Shown here: piece after piece, positions 59,505 through 64,000 of the stretch
Numbering within the stretch: the first letter of the stretch is position 1
How the letters are laid out: each line of letters opens with the position of its first letter
Notes under the pieces: generated by a model
Database searches by the model: none
The model's input: the letters and a program-made list of their open reading frames with translations, nothing else
Told to the model about the DNA's origin: nothing
From: Jannaschia faecimaris
Lineage (GTDB): Bacteria; Pseudomonadota; Alphaproteobacteria; Rhodobacterales; Rhodobacteraceae
DNA: 64,000 nt
Reading direction: 5' to 3'
NCBI RefSeq assembly: GCF_900107415.1
Contig: NZ_FNPX01000003.1
Span: forward strand, 1 to 64,000
Program-made: the position numbers and the translations under genes

Positions 59505-60770
59505 ATGATCACCTTGGTCGCCGGGCCCGCAGCGGCGCAAGAGGTGACATTCCACCCCTACGACGAAGCCCGTGCCGCCATTGGTCGGTTGCTTTTCTAC
59601 GATCCAATCCTGTCGGGCAACCGCAACATCAGTTGTGCAACCTGCCACCACCACGAGACCTTTTCTGCCGACGGCTTATCGCTTGGCATCGGCGAGGGCG
59701 GCACGGGGATCGGACCCCAGCGTGCGGTGGCTGACGGGGGCATCGTCAAGCGTATCCCCCGCAACGCGCCGGGTCTTTGGAACGTTGGTGCGACTGAATT
59801 TACGACCTTTTTCCATGACGGGCGCGTGTCGCAGTCGAACGCCTATGGCACCGGGTATGACAGCCCGGCCGAAGAATGGCTGCCGCCGGGTTTGCCCAAC
59901 CTTCTGGCGGTTCAGGCGCTGTTTCCCCTGACCGCGCAGTTCGAAATGGCGGGCAACGTGGGCGAGAACGAGGTGATCGGAGCGGTCAGCGACCGGATCG
60001 ACGGGGGCTGGCCGATCCTGGCGAAACGTGTGCGCACGATCCCGGCCTATGCAACTGCTCTGACGTCGGCCTTCGGACTGGCGCATGCCGAAGACATCCG
60101 CATCGGGCACATTGCCGTCGCCTTGGCCGACTTCATGAACGCGGAATGGCGCAGCCTTGATGCGCCGTGGGACAAATGGCGCGCGGGGCAGGGAAGGCTG
60201 ACGCCCGCACAGCATCGGGGGCGCACCCTGTTCTTCGGCAAGGCCGATTGTGCGTCCTGCCATTCGGGGCCGCTGTTCACTGACCACGACTTTCACGCGC
60301 TGGCCCTGCCGCCGTTCGGACCCGGCCGGACGCGGCGGTTCGACCCGATGCCGCGCGATGTCGGGCGGATGGCAGAAAGCGACGATCTTGATGATGCCTA
60401 TCGCTTCAGGACACCGAGCCTGCGCAACGTGACCCTGACCGCGCCCTACGGGCACAACGGGTCCTATCCGACGCTGGCGGGGATAATTCGGCATCATGCC
60501 GACCCTGCGCGCGGGTTGGCTGGCTGGACGCCCGACATGGCCCGGCTTCCCGAAGCGCCCTGGCTTGCGGCGACCGATTTCGTGATCCAGTCTGATCGGC
60601 GGGAAATGCAGCGTGTGGCCGCGCGCATCGATATCCAGCCGATCGACCTGTCCGAGGCGGACATCGCCGATCTCGTCGCCTTTTTGGGAGCCCTGGAGGG
60701 CACCGCCAGCAAATACGGACGTCTCGGCGTGCCGGAATCCGTGCCTTCGGGGAGTGAGGTGGAGCGATGA
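59505..60770 (+). CDS. Di-heme cytochrome c peroxidase/MauG-family protein
   Basis: A 421-residue periplasmic protein with a short signal peptide (MITLVAGPAAA) and two haem-attachment sites: CATCH (44-48) and CASCH (249-253). FYDPILSGNRNISCATCHHH and the FRTPSLRNVTLTAPYGHNGS block are typical of bacterial di-heme peroxidases and MauG-like enzymes. These reduce peroxide or oxidise protein side chains. The start is uncertain, as no ribosome binding site precedes 59505 and the promoter must overlap the divergent SEL1 gene. It overlaps the next gene, a sugar kinase, by 4 bp. Confidence 0.88.
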   Translation: MITLVAGPAAAQEVTFHPYDEARAAIGRLLFYDPILSGNRNISCATCHHHETFSADGLSLGIGEGGTGIGPQRAVADGGIVKRIPRNAPGLWNVGATEFTTFFHDGRVSQSNAYGTGYDSPAEEWLPPGLPNLLAVQALFPLTAQFEMAGNVGENEVIGAVSDRIDGGWPILAKRVRTIPAYATALTSAFGLAHAEDIRIGHIAVALADFMNAEWRSLDAPWDKWRAGQGRLTPAQHRGRTLFFGKADCASCHSGPLFTDHDFHALALPPFGPGRTRRFDPMPRDVGRMAESDDLDDAYRFRTPSLRNVTLTAPYGHNGSYPTLAGIIRHHADPARGLAGWTPDMARLPEAPWLAATDFVIQSDRREMQRVAARIDIQPIDLSEADIADLVAFLGALEGTASKYGRLGVPESVPSGSEVER

Positions 60771-61609
60771 CACGCTTGTTGGTCTGCGGCATCGCCGTCA
60801 TGGACTACGTCCACCGGGTCGAGACGCTGCCCACCGTCGAGGGCAAGCACCGCAGCACCTCGTTCGAACGGATCGGCGGCGGCTGTGCCGCGAATGCAGC
60901 GGTCGGAGCCGCGCGCCTTGGGGCGGAGGTGACGCTGATGACGCGGCTGGGGGCGGATGCGACCGGTGACGAACTGGCCGCGATGTTCGCCGACCGTGCC
61001 ATAACGCCAGCTTTTGCGCGCGGCGGGCGCACGCCGCTCAGCTCGATCCTGATCGATTCCAGGGGTGAGCGGATGATCGTCAATTTCCCCGGATTGGACC
61101 TGCCGACCGCCCCGCCGTCCCCGCCGGAATTCGATGTCGTCCTGTCGGACTGCCGCTGGCCCGAAGCGGCCGACGCGGCTCTGCGCGCGGCGCTTGACAG
61201 GGGCGTGCCCAGCGTCCTTGACGGAGAAAAATACACGCCCGAACCCCTTGCGGCATTGGCCAGCCATGTGGTTTTTAGCGCACCGGGACTGCGCGATTTC
61301 ACCGGCATCCACGACCTGCCCCGCGCGCTGGCTGATGCCGCTGCCCGGCTTCCGAACCGCGTTGCCTATACCGATGGGCCGAACGGGGTGTATTGGGCAG
61401 ATGGGCCTCATGTCCCGGCACCGCGCATCATGCCCGTCGACACTCTGGGAGCAGGGGATCTGTGGCATGGGGCCTTTGCTCTGGCTCTTGGTCGAGGGCT
61501 GGATCTGATCGCCGCGTCGACTTTCGCCAATACCGCCGCCGCGCTCAAATGCACCCGCGCGGGCGGCTGGGATCACTATCCGACATCAGACGAACTGGAA
61601 AATGCATGA
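60767..61609 (+). CDS. PfkB family sugar kinase
   Basis: A 280-residue ribokinase-like enzyme. GGGCAANAAVGAARLGA (about 37-53) and DTLGAGD (225-231, catalytic Asp231) are the two PfkB signatures. The substrate is unknown; the next gene is an aldolase for ketose phosphates, so a 1-phosphate of a ketose (for example sulfofructose, tagatose or similar) is likely. It overlaps both neighbours by 4 bp. Confidence 0.9.
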   Translation: MTRLLVCGIAVMDYVHRVETLPTVEGKHRSTSFERIGGGCAANAAVGAARLGAEVTLMTRLGADATGDELAAMFADRAITPAFARGGRTPLSSILIDSRGERMIVNFPGLDLPTAPPSPPEFDVVLSDCRWPEAADAALRAALDRGVPSVLDGEKYTPEPLAALASHVVFSAPGLRDFTGIHDLPRALADAAARLPNRVAYTDGPNGVYWADGPHVPAPRIMPVDTLGAGDLWHGAFALALGRGLDLIAASTFANTAAALKCTRAGGWDHYPTSDELENA

Positions 61610-62634
61610 CGACCCAACTCACCCCCGGCAAGCAACTGGGATTTCGTCGCATGGCCGATGCCGCGGGCCGCTTCAAGATGACAGCAGTGGATCAGCGCCC
61701 GCCTATCAAATCGTCCGTCGAGGCGCATCATGGCGGGCCGAACTGGGACGACGTGGCGCGCGTGAAGACCGAGCTTTTGGCGGCGTTACAACCCTCGTCC
61801 ACGGCAATGCTGATGGATCCGCACTATGCGATCCCGCATGGCTGGACGGTGTTCGACCCGCGCAAGGGATTGATCGTGACGCTGGAGGACAGCCAGTTCC
61901 GCGATACCGGACAGGGGCGCTTCTCGGCGGAGATCGACGACTGGTCCGTGGGTAAGATCAAGCGGATGGGCGGCGACGCGGTCAAGGTTCTGGCCTGGTA
62001 CCGGCCCGACATCTCGCAGGAGGTGCGCGAGGCGCAACACGACTTCGTCAAGCGCACGGGCGAGGCCTGTGCCAGGTATGACATTCCGTTCCTGTTCGAA
62101 CTTCTGGTCCATCCTGTCGACAGCGACGCCGAGCAGACCAGCGAGTATACCGAGATGGCGACGAAGCATTCCGATCATGTTCTCGCCTCGGTCGAGGCTT
62201 TTGCGGGCGCGGACTACGGCGTGGATGTCTTCAAGCTGGAAAGTCCTGTTCCGGCCAAGGGCATCACCGGCGGCGACGCGTCAGTGCAGGTTCTGTTCGA
62301 CCAGATGGGCCGGTTGGCGGCCCGGCCCTGGGTCATGCTCTCGGCGGGTGCGGGCAAACCCGACTTCAAAACGGTGCTGGAGTACGCCTATGCCGCAGGG
62401 GCCAGCGGCTATCTTGCCGGTCGGGCGATCTGGCTCGATGCGTTCAACAGCTATGCCGACTGGGATGCAATGAAGGCGGGCCTCGCACGCGATTCCGTTC
62501 CGTACATGGCCGATCTGAATAGGCTGACCGACGCGCGCGCGACGCCTTGGCATGACCACGCCAGCTACGGAGGTGAGGGCCTGCGCTTTGTCGATCCGAC
62601 GGCTGGCTTCCGCCACGGTTACGGAGATATCTGA
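61606..62634 (+). CDS. LacD-like class I ketose-phosphate aldolase
   Basis: A 342-residue TIM-barrel aldolase of the LacD/YihT group. AVDQRPPIK (27-35) matches the family DQR motif, and VDVFKLESPVP carries Lys210, the likely Schiff-base lysine. LacD cleaves tagatose 1,6-bisphosphate and YihT 6-deoxy-6-sulfofructose 1-phosphate; the present length and context fit either type of reaction. The ATG at 61606 overlaps the kinase stop (ATGA). Confidence 0.85.
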   Translation: MTTQLTPGKQLGFRRMADAAGRFKMTAVDQRPPIKSSVEAHHGGPNWDDVARVKTELLAALQPSSTAMLMDPHYAIPHGWTVFDPRKGLIVTLEDSQFRDTGQGRFSAEIDDWSVGKIKRMGGDAVKVLAWYRPDISQEVREAQHDFVKRTGEACARYDIPFLFELLVHPVDSDAEQTSEYTEMATKHSDHVLASVEAFAGADYGVDVFKLESPVPAKGITGGDASVQVLFDQMGRLAARPWVMLSAGAGKPDFKTVLEYAYAAGASGYLAGRAIWLDAFNSYADWDAMKAGLARDSVPYMADLNRLTDARATPWHDHASYGGEGLRFVDPTAGFRHGYGDI

Positions 62635-63971
62635 TGCGGATCGCCATACTGCCGCTGGGGCGGCCCACGTTCGATGTGCCCTATGCCGAGGAAAAGCTGG
62701 CCGCGATGCTGGCCCGGCTGGATACCTTCGCAATGAAGCAAGGGTACGAAGTCACGGGCCCGCGCACCCTTTTGATGGGGCCGGACGAGGTGGCGCTGGA
62801 GGCCGCGAAGGACGCGGATGTCTTGTTGATCCTTCAGATCACCTTCACCGATGCAGCCTTCGCCACCCGCGCCGCAGTCGCGCACGATGGCCGCGTCGCG
62901 ATCTGGGCCGTGCCGGAGCCGCGGGTGGGCGGACGCCTGCGGCTGAACGCGTTTTGCGGATTGAACCTTTTGTCCCACGCACTCGGCCTGAACGCCCGGC
63001 GGTTTGCCTGGGCCTATGGCGATGAGGTCGACCTGTCCGCCTTGCTGACCGGGCCGCAAGTGACGCCGAAACGGGGGCTTCCCACAGATGCGTCCCCTGT
63101 CGCGATCCGTGGCGACCTGAAAATCGCCCGCATTGGCGCGCGGCCCGACGGGTTCGATACCTGTGCGTATGACAAGGCTGACCTAGCGGACCTGACCGGT
63201 GCGCACGTGACCGAATTGGATTTGCCCGACCTGTTTGACCGCGCGCGTGCCTTGCCCGATGCGGCTGTTGCACCCTACGCGGCAAAGGCCGCGCATCTGG
63301 GTGGCCTGGATACGTTGGACAAGGGTGAACTTGACCGTTCCCTCCGCCTGGCCGGGGCGTTGGATCAGTTGAAGTCCGAATATCACTTCGACGCCATGGC
63401 GATCCGCTGCTGGCCCGAGACGTTCACTGAATACGGCGGTGCAGTCTGCGGCCCGGTTTCCATGCTGGGCGAGGCACGGATTCCCTGCGCCTGCGAAGCC
63501 GACGTTTACGGCGCGGTTACCCAGATCATTCTGCAAGACGTGGCAGATGTGCCCGTGTTCCTTGCCGACCTGGTTGACATGGATGGCGACACGGGCGTGG
63601 TCTGGCACTGCGGACAGGCCCCCGTTTCCATGGCCGCCCGCGCGCCCGACGCCACGGTTCATACCAATCGCAAGCAGGCGCTCCTGCTGGAATTTCCGCT
63701 GAAGGCCGGGCGCGTGACGCTCTTCCGCCTCAGCCAGGCCTACGGCACGCCCCAGGTCGTGATCGCCACGGGGACGGTAGTGGATGCGCCGATGGCCTAT
63801 ACGGGGACCAGCGGTGTTGTCCGCTTCGACAATCCCGCCGGTGCCGTCTGCCAAGATATCATGGCGTCGGGCCTCGAGCACCACATGGCGCTGGCCTACG
63901 GCGATCATGCGGACACGTTGCGCGGTGTTGCGGCGGGGCTGGGTCTGACGGTGCTGGAGCTGGGTGCATGA
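62634..63971 (+). CDS. L-fucose/L-arabinose isomerase-like protein
   Basis: A 445-residue protein of the FucI/AraA-like group. The N-terminal half is Rossmann-like, and the C-terminal half contains MAIRCWPETF, GGAVCGPVSMLGEARIPCACEADVYGAVT (about residues 269-297) and a final beta domain, as in metal-dependent aldose-ketose isomerases. It would make the ketose for the kinase and aldolase next to it. The start shares one base with the previous stop (TGATG). Confidence 0.8.
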   Translation: MRIAILPLGRPTFDVPYAEEKLAAMLARLDTFAMKQGYEVTGPRTLLMGPDEVALEAAKDADVLLILQITFTDAAFATRAAVAHDGRVAIWAVPEPRVGGRLRLNAFCGLNLLSHALGLNARRFAWAYGDEVDLSALLTGPQVTPKRGLPTDASPVAIRGDLKIARIGARPDGFDTCAYDKADLADLTGAHVTELDLPDLFDRARALPDAAVAPYAAKAAHLGGLDTLDKGELDRSLRLAGALDQLKSEYHFDAMAIRCWPETFTEYGGAVCGPVSMLGEARIPCACEADVYGAVTQIILQDVADVPVFLADLVDMDGDTGVVWHCGQAPVSMAARAPDATVHTNRKQALLLEFPLKAGRVTLFRLSQAYGTPQVVIATGTVVDAPMAYTGTSGVVRFDNPAGAVCQDIMASGLEHHMALAYGDHADTLRGVAAGLGLTVLELGA

Positions 63972-64000
63972 TCCGTTATGGGCTGATCGGTGCCGGCATG
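63968..64000 (+). CDS. Start of a Gfo/Idh/MocA-type oxidoreductase (cut by window end)
   Basis: The last 33 bases encode MIRYGLIGAGM, the beginning of a Rossmann NAD-binding fold (GxGxxG start) of the kind found in Gfo/Idh/MocA oxidoreductases. The ATG overlaps the isomerase stop by 4 bp, so it belongs to the same operon. Identity beyond the dinucleotide fold cannot be judged from 11 residues. Confidence 0.6.
   Translation, partial: MIRYGLIGAGM

Overview
The window looks like a chromosomal segment of a marine alphaproteobacterium of the Rhodobacterales (Roseobacter group). Reasons seen in the sequence: high-GC coding with GTG starts and many 4-bp ATGA/GTGA gene overlaps, an F1-only atpHAGDC operon separate from F0 genes, a class II (B12) ribonucleotide reductase, DUF1489, DUF2125 and DUF484 genes, a dimethylglycine dehydrogenase-type oxidoreductase, TRAP and sugar ABC transporters, and a LexA box of the alphaproteobacterial GTTC-N7-GTTC type. 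Gene identities are from reading the translations; no search was run.

Layout. 1-318: end of an IS3-family element. 658-8138: nrdJ, DUF1489, an FAD/GcvT-type demethylating dehydrogenase, DUF2125, chaC. 8217-11502: a MotA-like/MotB-like pair. 11507-19771: extensin-like protein, tyrC, hisC, priA, lysE, then fsa, DUF484 and xerC. 19891-22950: a trehalose operon (galU-otsB-otsA). 23092-25753: a radical SAM protein and a UdgX-type protein behind a LexA box. 25891-27811: a cluster of small membrane proteins, starting with a 22-residue peptide. 27902-33610: ridA, rhodanese, clpA, gloB, methyltransferase. 34181-39117: atpHAGDC with a terminator. 39171-40589: H-type lectin-like protein and a divergent GAPDH.

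40573-53323 is a galactoside utilisation locus. A divergent IclR regulator and ABC ATPase face a long minus-strand operon: binding protein, two permeases (with an MmcQ/YjbR gene between them), alpha-galactosidase GH36, SDR, dgoK, dgoA, SMP-30 lactonase and beta-galactosidase GH42. Together they would import galactosides, hydrolyse them and oxidise galactose by the De Ley-Doudoroff route to pyruvate and glyceraldehyde 3-phosphate. The galactonate dehydratase is not in the window.

53392-54064 is a broken outer-membrane protein gene. 54363-57344 is a TRAP transporter, followed by a soluble chemotaxis receptor and a SEL1-like protein. From 59505 a tightly overlapping operon runs off the right edge: di-heme peroxidase-like protein, PfkB kinase, LacD-like aldolase, FucI-like isomerase and the start of a Gfo/Idh/MocA-type protein. 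This kinase-aldolase-isomerase-oxidoreductase set resembles a sulfoglycolytic (sulfo-EMP-like) cluster and is one of the two best leads; the other is the LexA-controlled radical SAM/UdgX pair.
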